NCBI RefSeq assembly: GCF_002159335.1
Contig: NZ_NFHP01000002.1
Coordinates: forward strand, 186,001-250,000
DNA length: 64,000 nt
Source of the DNA: Collinsella sp. An7
Lineage (GTDB): Bacteria; Actinomycetota; Coriobacteriia; Coriobacteriales; Coriobacteriaceae
Direction of reading: 5' to 3'
Position numbers and translations under genes: made by a program
The notes under the pieces: model-generated
Told to the model about the DNA's origin: nothing
The model's input: only the letters and a program-made list of their open reading frames with translations
Databases searched by the model: none
Part shown: positions 21,776 through 30,260 of the stretch, piece after piece
Layout: every line of letters starts with the position of its first letter
How positions within the stretch are numbered: the stretch's first letter is position 1

Positions 21776-22594
21776 GTGGCCGAGATGTGGCCCATGGACG
21801 CAACGGGGGTGCCGACCCCCTGGGCTCCAAGCGCAGGCGAGCACCTTGCGATCAACCGCGCCGAGGTGCTCCGCTACCTGGGCTACACGGGCCAGGAGAT
21901 GGAACCCGAGCTTGCCGACCGCATCGAGACGGTTGTTGCCACGCTTGAGGCCTCGCTGGCACCGCGGGGGGTCTGGGCGGTCTTTGCCCTCAGGGGTACG
22001 GACGGAGACGCACCGGAGGATACAGACGGCGCGCCGCCGCTTAGCCTCGACGGATCGACCGTCGAGCTTGCCGGGCGGGACATCCGCCGCCATCTTGCAG
22101 GGGCACCCTGGTGCGCCGCGTTTGCGGTAACGCTCGGCATGGACGTTGAGCGGCGACTCCGCACCGCCGGCAGCCAGCACCCGCTGGAAGCCGCCGTGCT
22201 CGACGCTGCCGCGTCTGCCGCCGTGGAAGCTGCGGCGGACGCACTCAATACCGAGGTCGAGCACCGCGCAGCCGCCGCAAACCTCCTCTGCACCTGGCGT
22301 TTTAGCCCTGGGTACGGCGACTTACCGCTCGACGCGCAGCCGGGCCTCCTCGCCGCTCTCAACGCCACGCGTCTCTGCGGTATCACCGCCACGCCCACCA
22401 ACCTGCTCATGCCCACCAAGAGCGTGACGGCGCTGGTGGGGCTCTTCCCCCAGGCTGCGGACGCTGACGGGCGGAACCAGGCGGGTCAGACGGCCCGGCC
22501 TGACGCCCGGCTCGCCTGCGCAACTTGCCGGTTTGCCAGCGGTTGCTCGCTCCGGGCCCGGGGCGAGACCTGCGGGCGCAGCGCACCTGCCTAG
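21776..22594 (+). CDS. stand-alone MetH reactivation (AdoMet-binding) domain protein
   Basis: A 272-residue protein corresponding to the C-terminal activation domain of cobalamin-dependent methionine synthase. The AdoMet-binding signature RFSPGYGDLPLD (RxxxGYG) and the following LNATRLCGITATPTNLLMP-type segment are clear. In larger MetH enzymes this domain re-methylates oxidised cobalamin using AdoMet and flavodoxin; here it is a separate polypeptide. The C-terminal tail has a four-cysteine pattern (CATCRFASGC ... C) not found in the fused domain. The start is GTG at 21776, or ATG at 21785; neither has a strong ribosome site, implying coupling to metF. Confidence 0.88.
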   Translation: MAEMWPMDATGVPTPWAPSAGEHLAINRAEVLRYLGYTGQEMEPELADRIETVVATLEASLAPRGVWAVFALRGTDGDAPEDTDGAPPLSLDGSTVELAGRDIRRHLAGAPWCAAFAVTLGMDVERRLRTAGSQHPLEAAVLDAAASAAVEAAADALNTEVEHRAAAANLLCTWRFSPGYGDLPLDAQPGLLAALNATRLCGITATPTNLLMPTKSVTALVGLFPQAADADGRNQAGQTARPDARLACATCRFASGCSLRARGETCGRSAPA

Positions 22595-22819
22595 CCGGAC
22601 GCGCCCGCAGGTGCCTGGCGGCACACCCCACGTCGCGCGGCCGCACCGTTGCGCCTAAAAACGGTGCACGTCGCCGCGAGCGCACCATATCGCACGGGGA
22701 CTGAGCCTGCTGGTCGGCAGGACACCCGCAATGCAAACGGATGCCCGGCACGGTATGCTACCCCGTACACCGATCTTCTCCTTGAGTTGACGCGGATCTT
22801 CCAGACCGAAGGAACCCTT

Positions 22820-25414
22820 ATGACCGACACCGCTACCACCGTGCTCGCCCCGCTCACCAGCCGCCTTGCGGCGGGCGAGGCTTACCGTCCGCGCACGCTC
22901 GACGCCCTGCGCATCGCCGACGGCGACCTGCGTGCTGTGCTCGAGGGCAAACGCCACCTGCTCTTTGACGGCGGGATGGGCACCATGCTCCAAGCAGCGG
23001 GACTCAAGGCCGGCGCCGCGCCCGAGCTCCTCAACCTCAGCGACCGCCAGGCCATCGAGCGCGTGCACGCCGCCTACGTCGAGGCCGGCGCGGAGGTGAT
23101 CACCACCAACACCTTTGGCGCCAATGCCCTCAAGCTCGGTGACGCCGCGCAGGTGGAGGAGGTATACGCGGCGGCTGTCGCGGCCGCACGGGCTGCGGGA
23201 GCGCGCTACGTTGCGGGCGATATCGGGCCGCTCGGCGCGCTGCTGCGGCCGCTCGGCACGGTGAGCTTTGACGAGGCGTACCGCGAGTTTGCCCGCATGG
23301 CGCGCGCCGCCGAGGAGGCCGGGGCGGATCTCATCGTCATCGAGACCATGACCGACCTCGCCGAGATGCGCGCTGCGGTGCTCGCCGTAAAGGAGCAAAC
23401 GCGCCTGCCCATCTTTGCCACCATGACCTTTGAGGCGGACGGGCGCACCTTCCTCGGGACCCCGCCCGAGGTGGCCGCCGTAACGCTCGACGCGCTCGGG
23501 GCCGATGTCATCGGCATCAACTGCTCGCTCGGCCCGGCCGAGATTCGCCCCTTTGTGCAGCGCATGCTCGGCGTTACCGCCAAACCCGTCATGGTGCAGG
23601 CCAACGCCGGTCTCCCGCATGTAGAGGACGGCCAGACGGTCTACAGTATTGGGCCCGAGGAGTACGCCGCCGCGGTGGCCGAGATGGTTACCGACGGGGT
23701 CGGCGTCATCGGCGGGTGCTGCGGAACGACGCCCGCCTACACCGAGCTCCTTGCCCGCATCGTCGCCGGGTGCACACCGCAGACGCGCACTGAGCGCCCC
23801 GACTTTACCTGCGCGAGCGCCCAGCGGCTCGTGTGCCTCGCCGAGGGCACCCGCCAGGTGGCCGTCATCGGCGAGCGCCTCAACCCCACGGGCAAGAAGC
23901 GCCTGCAGGCAGCGTTGCGCGCCGGCGACATGGACTACGTGGTCGGCCAGGGCATCAGCCAGCAGGAGCAGGGAGCAGACGCGCTCGACGTTAACGTAGG
24001 GCTCCCCGGCCTCGACGAACCGGCTACCATGGAGCGCGTGAGCGAGCAGCTGCAGGCGAGCGTCGTCTTGCCGCTGCAGTTCGATTCCACCGAGCCCGCC
24101 GCCATCGAGGCGGCCGTTCGTCGCTACGCCGGCAAGCCGATCATCAACTCGGTGAACGGCTCGGCAGAGAGCCTTGCCTCCGTGCTCCCGCTCGCCGCGC
24201 ATTACGGCTGCAACGTCATCGGACTCACCCTCGACGAGCAGGGCATCCCCGAGACGGCGGAGGCGCGCCTCAAGATCGCCGAGCGCATCGTGCGGGAGGC
24301 CGAGCACTGGGGTATCGGGCGCGAGCGCATCCTCATCGACTGCCTCGTGATGACCGTCTCCACCAACCAGCATCAGGCCCAAGAGATTCTCCGGGCCGTC
24401 CAGCTGGTGCACGACCGGCTCGGCGTGCGGTGCGCCCTCGGCGTCTCCAACGTGAGCTTCGGCCTGCCCGCGCGCGAGCTCCTCAACGCCACCTTCCTTG
24501 CCGCCGCGCTCGGCGCCGGGCTCGATGCGCCCATCATCAACCCCGGCTCGGAACGCTACATGGACGTTATCCGCAGCTTCCGGGTGCTCAATGCCGAGGA
24601 CGAGGGGTCGTCCGCCTATATCGAGCGCTACGCCGGGCAAACAGACCCCTACCGCGTGGCGGCCGATGTGGCAGCGGGCAAACTGGTGGCGAGCGACAAC
24701 TCGGCAGGCGCCGCGGCCAAGACGCCAACGCAGGCAGATACCCCGGCAGCAGGCGCAGCGGGCGCTGATGGCTCGCCGGTCGACACCGCCGACCAGCACG
24801 AGGCCATCCGCCACCTCGTGGTGACGGGACGCCGTGGCGAGACCGCCCGGGCGTGCGAAGAGCTGCTCGCCACCGTTGAGCCCCTAGAGCTCATCGACGG
24901 CTACCTCATCCCCGCACTTGACGAGGTCGGGGCGCTCTTCGATCGCGGCAAGCTTTTTCTCCCCCAGCTCATGGCATCCGCCGAGGCGGCGCGCGCCGGG
25001 TTTGACGTGATCCGCGCCGCGCTCCCCGAAGCATCTGCCGCAGCCAAGGGTGCCGTCTGCCTCGCCACCGTTAAGGGGGACATCCACGACATCGGCAAAA
25101 ACATCGTCAAGATGCTCCTCGACAACTACGGCTACGAGGTCTTTGACCTTGGACGCGACGTTGAGCCCGAGGCGATCCTCAGCTGCGTGCGCGAACACGG
25201 CATCCGCCTGGTGGGACTCTCCGCCCTCATGACCACAACCGTTGCCAACATGGCCTCAACGATCGAGCTCCTCAAGCGCGAGATGCCCGGCGTTACGATC
25301 ATGGTGGGCGGCGCCGTGCTCACGCCCGACTACGCCCGCCAGATCGGTGCCGACTACTACGCCAAAGACGCCGCCGAGTCGGCCCGCATCTGCGAGGAGG
25401 TGCTCGGCGCCTAA
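22820..25414 (+). CDS. metH: cobalamin-dependent methionine synthase lacking the activation domain
   Basis: An 864-residue enzyme that transfers the methyl group of 5-methyl-THF to homocysteine. Order of domains: homocysteine-binding barrel (LFDGGMGTML near 50; zinc ligands in GINCSLGP and GGCCGTT), pterin-binding barrel (INSVNGSAES), cap domain and Rossmann B12 domain with DxHxxG (Asp754, His756 in KGDIHDIGKN). It ends straight after the B12 domain; the reactivation domain of the usual 1200-residue enzyme is supplied by the gene at 21776. A short Ala/Thr-rich linker near 630-655 precedes the cap. GAAGGAACCC precedes the ATG. Confidence 0.96.
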   Translation: MTDTATTVLAPLTSRLAAGEAYRPRTLDALRIADGDLRAVLEGKRHLLFDGGMGTMLQAAGLKAGAAPELLNLSDRQAIERVHAAYVEAGAEVITTNTFGANALKLGDAAQVEEVYAAAVAAARAAGARYVAGDIGPLGALLRPLGTVSFDEAYREFARMARAAEEAGADLIVIETMTDLAEMRAAVLAVKEQTRLPIFATMTFEADGRTFLGTPPEVAAVTLDALGADVIGINCSLGPAEIRPFVQRMLGVTAKPVMVQANAGLPHVEDGQTVYSIGPEEYAAAVAEMVTDGVGVIGGCCGTTPAYTELLARIVAGCTPQTRTERPDFTCASAQRLVCLAEGTRQVAVIGERLNPTGKKRLQAALRAGDMDYVVGQGISQQEQGADALDVNVGLPGLDEPATMERVSEQLQASVVLPLQFDSTEPAAIEAAVRRYAGKPIINSVNGSAESLASVLPLAAHYGCNVIGLTLDEQGIPETAEARLKIAERIVREAEHWGIGRERILIDCLVMTVSTNQHQAQEILRAVQLVHDRLGVRCALGVSNVSFGLPARELLNATFLAAALGAGLDAPIINPGSERYMDVIRSFRVLNAEDEGSSAYIERYAGQTDPYRVAADVAAGKLVASDNSAGAAAKTPTQADTPAAGAAGADGSPVDTADQHEAIRHLVVTGRRGETARACEELLATVEPLELIDGYLIPALDEVGALFDRGKLFLPQLMASAEAARAGFDVIRAALPEASAAAKGAVCLATVKGDIHDIGKNIVKMLLDNYGYEVFDLGRDVEPEAILSCVREHGIRLVGLSALMTTTVANMASTIELLKREMPGVTIMVGGAVLTPDYARQIGADYYAKDAAESARICEEVLGA

Positions 25415-25497
25415 CCCGGCTCCGCGGCGCCCGCGCGTCCAAAACCCTACGCGGGAACAGACGCCAGTCTCCGGCCGAGCGGTTCCGCAGCGCTCGC

Positions 25498-25547
25498 GTG
25501 CACCCAAAACCGAATCAGCCGGGGTGCACGAGAAGCTTCTGGCGAAG
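25498..25547. terminator. two small hairpins between convergent metH and the SARP-like gene
   Basis: GTGCACCC at 25498-25505 pairs with GGGTGCAC at 25522-25529, and GCTTC/GAAGC form a second small hairpin at 25534-25547. Neither is followed by a T-tract. They may slow or end transcription from either side. Confidence 0.3.
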
Positions 25548-25663
25548 CGGCGCCCAAGCACCGCGAAACCGAACCGGCCCCTCCCGCCCCGTATAGCGCG
25601 CATCACCCCACTCCGCACTGCTGACATCGCCGCCTCCTGCCTTCTATTCCCACAGGTCGCACA

Positions 25664-28600
25664 TCACCCCCGTCCTATGCGGCCGACACCCCGGCCGCTC
25701 ACGATCTGGTCGTAGAGGGCGCGCGTCTTGGGCTCGGGGATCGCGCGCTCCTGCCGTTTGAGGCGCTCGAGATGCGCGCGGTAGAGCTCCACAACCTCGC
25801 GGCGCCGCCCACCAAGCTCGTACACGCGCATCGCCATGCGAATCACGTCCTCGCGCATCGGCGTTTCCGCAAGCGCCGCCTCGACCATCCAGCCCGCCGT
25901 GGAAAGGTCCTCCTCGCCGATCGCCGTCTCGGCGCCGCGCAGCATGCAGTCGACAAACTTGGTCCGAAACGCCTCTCGCATCTGCATAAAGTAGTCGGAG
26001 CCGGCTGCATCCGGCACATAGAGCGGACCGGCGTAGAGCTGCTCGAGCTTGAGGCACGCGTCAATGATGTTTGGCGCCGTGATCCCACGGCGCTTCAGCA
26101 ACACCTCGCGGGCAATCAGGTCAAAGCGCATGGCGTCCGAAACCACGTACTCCGCGTTAAACGCCACGCCCTCGCCCTGCACGATGAGGTACTGCGGCCC
26201 GCTCTTCTTCTGCCCAAGAGCACGGCGAAGCACCGAGAGCGTTGAGTAGAGGCTGTTGCGGGCATGGTCGTAATCGTAGGTGGGCCAGAACTCCTCCTGC
26301 AGGGCGCTGCGCTTGACGAAGGCCCCGGGCGCGATGGCAAGGCGCGCCGCTACAACGCTTGTCTTTCGCCGGCGCCACAACGCGCTCGTAAGCACGTGTC
26401 CGTTGCGCTCAATCTTGAGCCCGCCAAAGAGACGGATGGTCACCTGTCCTAAAACCGTCTTCTCGGCATCGCCGACCACCTCAAAAAGCCGCTCGCCATC
26501 GCGGGACGCACCGTCCGAGAAGAGATACCGGCCCTGCACCTGCTCGGGCAGCAGGCGCACAAGCGAGGACGCCTGCTTGCCCAGAGCACGGAGCGAAAGC
26601 CGTGCCGCAAGGCGAATGGTCGGGTCGAGGAGCTCCGTGCGATGCAGCGAGAACCAAGCCGAGAGCTCGGCATCAAAGCGCACCACCGCAAGGCTCAACG
26701 CCTCGGCCCATGCCCGCGCAGGCGAGCACGGCGCGTGTGACAGGTCGAGAAGCTCCGCCTCTTCGCAGAGCGCCGCCCGCGAGGTGTTGCAAAGATGCGT
26801 CGTGCGCTCCAGAAGCGTCGCCTGCTCGAGTACGAAACGCAGGCGTTTATCGGCAAGCTTGAGTACCTGCTGCGCACGAAATCCCGCGTTGATCATCTGG
26901 TCGAGCCCCAGGAACTGCCATCCCTCAAAGACCAGGCAGAAGAGCTGAAGCGCCTGATCGGAGGTGCGAACCGCAAGTGTTCCCGCATCCACGAAGGCGC
27001 GCTCGTCGCTCAGGGGCATCCCGGCATAGATACGCCGTACCGCCAAGACGAGCCGTACCAGCACGACCACGGGGACGAGATTTCGCTCCCGCAGCACCTC
27101 GAGAGAGGCGGCGAGACGGTCATCCCGCTCGTCGACCCCTGCAAAGCTCCCGCTCAGCACCTCGGCCATGAGCTCGGTCATGCGTGCAAAGATATTTGGG
27201 AGCGCCACGGCCACATCTTCGACCTCGCCGCCCTCACCCTGTGTTCGCGAGATGGCTGCCCCATCGATGCGGCCGGGCATCGGCTTGCCCTCGAACATCG
27301 CGCGCATGAGTCTTACAAAGTCCCGAAGGCACTGGGCCGTCTCGCTTGGGCGGCGCACCTCATTGCGGTAGGAGATATCAGGCAGGCCAATCCCCGTGCA
27401 CGAGGCCCAAACGCCCCGCAACGCACTGGCTACGGCCCAATCGTCGGGAGAGATATCGCGCTCTATCTCGTCGGCGCTGATGCTGAGGCACATCGCCATG
27501 CGGCGCGCCGTCTTGAAATCTCCCAGCGTGAGCGAGGCGGTGTAGCGCGCGAGCACCACCCCGATCGTGGGCTCGGCGTCGGGCTCTTCCAGCTCGAGGG
27601 AAGACCCCAGACGTGCGATGTACCTCCCCTGGCCCGCCATCGTAAACGCCACGGGAAATTGCCCCATGATCTCGAGCGTCTCGGTACGGCCCAGCTCCTC
27701 TTGCGCAAGGGCAACGGCCCTGTCGACGCGCCCCGCCTTCATCAAGGCCCGCACGGCGCGCGCCGGCAACCCGGGAATCGCCTCGGCTACCATCTTGCGC
27801 ACAGCCGCAAGCGCCTCATACGAGCTCCCCACGCACGAGAAGGTCCGCGCCGCCGCGTCGAGGCCAAAGAGCGGATAGTCGTGCGTCAGACGCACCTGCA
27901 CCTCGCGCGAGAGCGTAACGCCGCACATCTCCATCTCCGCCAGCTTGCCTGAGCCCATAAGCAGCATCATGCCCGCGCCGCGCAGCGTATCAGGAGCCAC
28001 GGTTAGCAGCTCCTGCCAGGCATCACGGTAGAGCGTCTCGGCGTACGAATCGAGCACCGCGGGCTCCGTTCCCGCCTGCCACACCGCCGAGGAAAGGGAT
28101 GCCACCAAAGCGGGGATTCCCTGCGTCAGACCATATACATCGAGGTCGCCGGCAATGGAGAATGTCCGCATCCACGCTGCGTACTCACGAGGGTGGACAC
28201 GGAGCGCTTGCGCCCCGATGCGCGCGGCATCGCCCAGGGCGCTCAGCAGCGCTCGGTTGCCCGGCGTACAGGAGAGCGCCATCTCGTACCCCTCCGCTCG
28301 AAGGCTCCTCAGGCGCCCCACAAGGGTCTCCATCGCCTCCTCGTTGCTATCCGGGACGTTGTCAACGGCAATAAGCGGGTGCAGCTTTGCCGGGAGCTCA
28401 GCCTCGCAGGTATCGAGCGCCGCCAGCAACTCCTGAATCTCCATCCCTGCCGCATCCACGGCCTTTGCGTACCCGCACCCCGGGTCGCTGCGAATCTCGT
28501 CGGCATACTGCAGCAGCAGCGCCGTCTTGCCAAATCCCCGCGGTGCCGCGACGATGACAATGCCCGCATTCCTACCCTGCTTGACCAGATCGCGCAGCAG

Positions 28601-28744
28601 CTCCACGCGGCGCACGGTAAAACTTTCCCCCATGGGCAAGCGCGGCGGTTGGGGTGACCGCCCATCGCGCTTTCCCACCTGCGTTGCGGTTTGCTCGCCT
28701 GCCTTGGCAATTATGTTCTGCGTCGCGCCTTCTCGTGTCTCCAT
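25664..28744 (-). CDS. large SARP/BTAD-type transcriptional regulator with ATPase domain
   Basis: A 1026-residue regulator. Residues 67-74 (APRGFGKT) form a Walker A motif in a STAND/AAA-type NTPase domain, followed by a long helical region resembling MalT-type sensor repeats. The last 270 residues hold an OmpR-like winged helix (VTIRLFGGLKIERNGHVL, then LWRRRKTSVVAARL) and a bacterial transcriptional activator domain (DYDHARNSLYSTLSVLRRAL onward). The domain order is inverted relative to classic SARPs, which have the DNA-binding domain first. The ATG at 28744 follows GGAGGGG; an alternative ATG lies at 28753. Its upstream region carries two arrays of 11-bp-phased heptamers, so autoregulation is likely. 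The inducer is unknown. Confidence 0.85.
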   Translation of the reverse strand: METREGATQNIIAKAGEQTATQVGKRDGRSPQPPRLPMGESFTVRRVELLRDLVKQGRNAGIVIVAAPRGFGKTALLLQYADEIRSDPGCGYAKAVDAAGMEIQELLAALDTCEAELPAKLHPLIAVDNVPDSNEEAMETLVGRLRSLRAEGYEMALSCTPGNRALLSALGDAARIGAQALRVHPREYAAWMRTFSIAGDLDVYGLTQGIPALVASLSSAVWQAGTEPAVLDSYAETLYRDAWQELLTVAPDTLRGAGMMLLMGSGKLAEMEMCGVTLSREVQVRLTHDYPLFGLDAAARTFSCVGSSYEALAAVRKMVAEAIPGLPARAVRALMKAGRVDRAVALAQEELGRTETLEIMGQFPVAFTMAGQGRYIARLGSSLELEEPDAEPTIGVVLARYTASLTLGDFKTARRMAMCLSISADEIERDISPDDWAVASALRGVWASCTGIGLPDISYRNEVRRPSETAQCLRDFVRLMRAMFEGKPMPGRIDGAAISRTQGEGGEVEDVAVALPNIFARMTELMAEVLSGSFAGVDERDDRLAASLEVLRERNLVPVVVLVRLVLAVRRIYAGMPLSDERAFVDAGTLAVRTSDQALQLFCLVFEGWQFLGLDQMINAGFRAQQVLKLADKRLRFVLEQATLLERTTHLCNTSRAALCEEAELLDLSHAPCSPARAWAEALSLAVVRFDAELSAWFSLHRTELLDPTIRLAARLSLRALGKQASSLVRLLPEQVQGRYLFSDGASRDGERLFEVVGDAEKTVLGQVTIRLFGGLKIERNGHVLTSALWRRRKTSVVAARLAIAPGAFVKRSALQEEFWPTYDYDHARNSLYSTLSVLRRALGQKKSGPQYLIVQGEGVAFNAEYVVSDAMRFDLIAREVLLKRRGITAPNIIDACLKLEQLYAGPLYVPDAAGSDYFMQMREAFRTKFVDCMLRGAETAIGEEDLSTAGWMVEAALAETPMREDVIRMAMRVYELGGRRREVVELYRAHLERLKRQERAIPEPKTRALYDQIVSGRGVGRIGRG

Positions 28745-28823
28745 GGCTCCCATCCCCTCCGATTTCCACGGTATGTGAGGGATGGACGGCATTCGCAAAC
28801 AAGTTGGGGCGTGCAGACTGTTC

Positions 28824-28863
28824 GGTCAGACCCCGGTCAGATTCTGGTCAGATATTGGTTAGA
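28824..28863. promoter_or_regulatory. four heptamer repeats at 11-bp phase, probable SARP operator 1
   Basis: GGTCAGA occurs at 28824, 28835 and 28846 and GGTTAGA at 28857, each separated by four bases. Direct heptamers every 11 bp are the known operator layout for SARP-family proteins. The array lies 80-120 bases upstream of the SARP-like gene start at 28744. Confidence 0.7.
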
Positions 28864-29067
28864 CCGCCCAACATCAACCATCTCTCACAAAGCCGCAGCT
28901 CATGGCACTGACTGACCGGAATTTCGATTATTCACACCGCGATACCCCCGCGTGATTCCTATAGTTTTTAATAACACACCGATTTTTTACGCACGTTTAC
29001 CGATGCTTTCTGGTCATGGCATCATCATTCGTGGTAGGAACGATATTTAGATAAATAACACCCCTTG

Positions 29068-29096
29068 GGTTAGATTTTGGCCAGAATTTAGTTAGA
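29068..29096. promoter_or_regulatory. three heptamer repeats at 11-bp phase, probable SARP operator 2
   Basis: GGTTAGA at 29068, GGCCAGA at 29079 and AGTTAGA at 29090 repeat the same heptamer and the same 11-bp spacing as the first array, in the same orientation. The array lies about 130 bases upstream of the tRNA-Leu(TAA) gene. The 200 bases between the two arrays are A/T-rich (28910-29060) and hold no gene. Confidence 0.65.
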
Positions 29097-29189
29097 CCCG
29101 TCGGCGTCGCTCGGTATCACGACTTCATCACATTTGCGAGGGGCATGCCATGGTTAAGCCCTATCCAGCGAGCAGTGGGCGCGGCGCCC

Positions 29190-29216
29190 TTGCCGCCGGC
29201 GCGCATCTGCTAGACT
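29190..29216 (+). promoter_or_regulatory. candidate promoter of tRNA-Leu(TAA)
   Basis: TTGCCG at 29190-29195 and TAGACT at 29211-29216, the latter preceded by an extended -10 TGC, lie just upstream of the tRNA. The spacer is short (15 bases), so the extended -10 may carry the activity. Confidence 0.4.
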
Positions 29217-29226
29217 ATTGGCTCGC

Positions 29227-29311
29227 GGGGGCGTGGCGGAATTGGCATACGCAGGAGACTTAAAATCTTCGGCCTTCGGGATTGTGGGTTCGAGTCCCAC
29301 CGCCCCTACCA
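29227..29311 (+). tRNA. tRNA-Leu (anticodon TAA)
   Basis: The 85-base gene has a 7-bp acceptor stem (GGGGGCG with CGCCCCT), D-arm with AATTGGC, anticodon stem GGAGA/TCTTC around loop CTTAAAA (anticodon TAA), a class II variable arm, T-arm GGGTTCGAGTCCC, discriminator A and encoded CCA. It reads UUA/UUG codons. Confidence 0.95.
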
Positions 29312-29627
29312 GCATCTTTGCAACGATATATAGCTCTTGGGTAGGTTCGGCCAGGGATAATTCCCTGGCCCATACCTTCGTGACGGGGCATGCGTTAGCT
29401 CAGGCTCGCCCTCGAGCGAAGCCTAGTTCTCTGCGCCTCTGGCTGGAGCGAGCTTTAGGGTAGAAGCCCGCTGCGGGCGATGTTAGAATCGGGTTATCTT
29501 TTTTGGATGCCAGTCGCCACCCCGGCAAACCGATCTTCCGCCGCGGGATGACAGGCGCTCTGGGTACAGACGCTCCCGCAGCAAAGGTGGGAGCTTTGGA
29601 AATATGACCTCAAAGGGGGCAACAACC
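29312..29627 (+). other. structured non-coding leader upstream of the PTS IIB gene
   Basis: No gene is present. Several hairpins stand out: GGCCAGGGA/TCCCTGGCC with a four-base loop at about 29351-29372, GCCCGC/GCGGGC-type near 29466-29478, and GCGGGA ... TCCCGC enclosing GGCGCTCTGGGTACAGACGC near 29541-29578. A TTTTTT run lies at 29500-29505. An extended -10 (TGTTAGAAT) at about 29482-29490 could start a 130-base leader. I could not match it to a known riboswitch class. Confidence 0.4.
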
Positions 29628-29912
29628 ATGAAGAAGATCGTGCTTGCCTGCGGCGCAGGCGTCGCGACCTCCGCCGTCGTAGCTCAGAAGGTTTCCGCGC
29701 TGCTCGACGCGAACGGCCAGGCCGATGCGTACGAGATCGTCCAGTGCGCCGTGGGCGACGCGAAGGACGCGTGCGCCGATGCCGACCTCCTGATTGCCAC
29801 GACCGTCGCGCCCGAGGGCCTCTCCTGCCCGTACGTTAACGGCGTGCCCTTCCTCACCGGCATCGGCCGTCCGGCAGCGGAGCGCGAGGTGCTCGAGGCG
29901 CTCGGCCTCTAG
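29628..29912 (+). CDS. PTS galactitol-type EIIB component, orphan
   Basis: A 94-residue phosphocarrier of the lactose/cellobiose-galactitol IIB fold. The phosphorylated cysteine is Cys9 in KIVLACGAGVATSA, with the following phosphate-binding loop. In a complete system it receives phosphate from IIA and passes it to sugar entering through IIC. No IIA or IIC gene is adjacent; it stands alone between two tRNA-Leu genes. GGGGG lies 8 bases upstream of the ATG chosen; an ATG 24 bases earlier lacks the family start. Either it serves an EIIC encoded elsewhere or it is a regulatory remnant. Confidence 0.85.
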   Translation: MKKIVLACGAGVATSAVVAQKVSALLDANGQADAYEIVQCAVGDAKDACADADLLIATTVAPEGLSCPYVNGVPFLTGIGRPAAEREVLEALGL

Positions 29913-29942
29913 CGCTCGGCTCGCGCGCTAAAAAGTTGGCCC

Positions 29943-29971
29943 TTGCGCGGTCGGCGCGGCTACGGTAAGAT
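29943..29971 (+). promoter_or_regulatory. promoter of tRNA-Leu(CAG)
   Basis: TTGCGC at 29943-29948 and TAAGAT at 29966-29971 are 17 bases apart, ending 30 bases before the tRNA. This is one of the clearest promoter-like sequences in the window. Confidence 0.65.
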
Positions 29972-30001
29972 GGACCGTGCTTTCGGCGCAAGCCAAAAGT
30001 C

Positions 30002-30088
30002 GCGGGCGTGGCGGAATTGGCAGACGCGTATGGTTCAGGTCCATATGGGGGCAACCCCGTGAAGGTTCAAGTCCTTTCGCCCGCACCA
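30002..30088 (+). tRNA. tRNA-Leu (anticodon CAG)
   Basis: The 87-base gene has acceptor GCGGGCG/CGCCCGC, D-arm AATTGGC, anticodon stem TATGG/CCATA around loop TTCAGGT (anticodon CAG), a long variable arm GGGGGCAACCCC, T-arm with GGTTCAAGTCC, discriminator A and encoded CCA. It reads the major leucine codon CUG. Its last 20 bases recur at 30261-30280. Confidence 0.95.
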
Positions 30089-30098
30089 TTACATGTTT

Positions 30099-30122
30099 AG
30101 GCCCCAGCAATGGGGCCTTTTT
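30099..30122 (+). terminator. Rho-independent terminator of tRNA-Leu(CAG)
   Basis: AGGCCCC and GGGGCCT form a stem around AGCAAT, followed at once by TTTTT. Confidence 0.85.
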
Positions 30123-30172
30123 CGTATCCGCGCCCCGCACAGGGACTTGAACCTGAGAAGGCGCGGAGCTGA

Positions 30173-30254
30173 GGAAAGCGCATGAGCGCTTTTCCAGCGC
30201 AGCGCGCAAGGAGGCCGCAGGCCTCCGCAGCGGACGCGGATTCGCGCAGCGAAT
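30173..30254. repeat. cluster of three hairpins inside the tRNA-end duplication
   Basis: GGAAAGCGC/GCGCTTTTCC (30173-30195), GGAGGCC/GGCCTCC (30210-30226) and ATTCGC/GCGAAT (30240-30254) follow each other between the tRNA and its duplicated 3' end. Just before them, 30131-30153 carries an inverted tRNA T-arm sequence (reverse complement of CAGGTTCAAGTCC). It looks like the residue of recombination or a mobile element at the tRNA. Confidence 0.55.
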
Positions 30255-30260
30255 ACGCGA

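Noticed and set aside
22595-22819. Possible cobalamin riboswitch upstream of metH
   Set aside because: CCTGCTGGTCGGCAGG gives a hairpin, but the B12 box and the conserved core of a cobalamin riboswitch are not visible.
29541-29615. Leader of the PTS IIB gene as a ZTP, c-di-AMP or other known riboswitch
   Set aside because: Stems are present but none of the conserved core sequences of these classes could be matched; kept only as an unknown structured leader.
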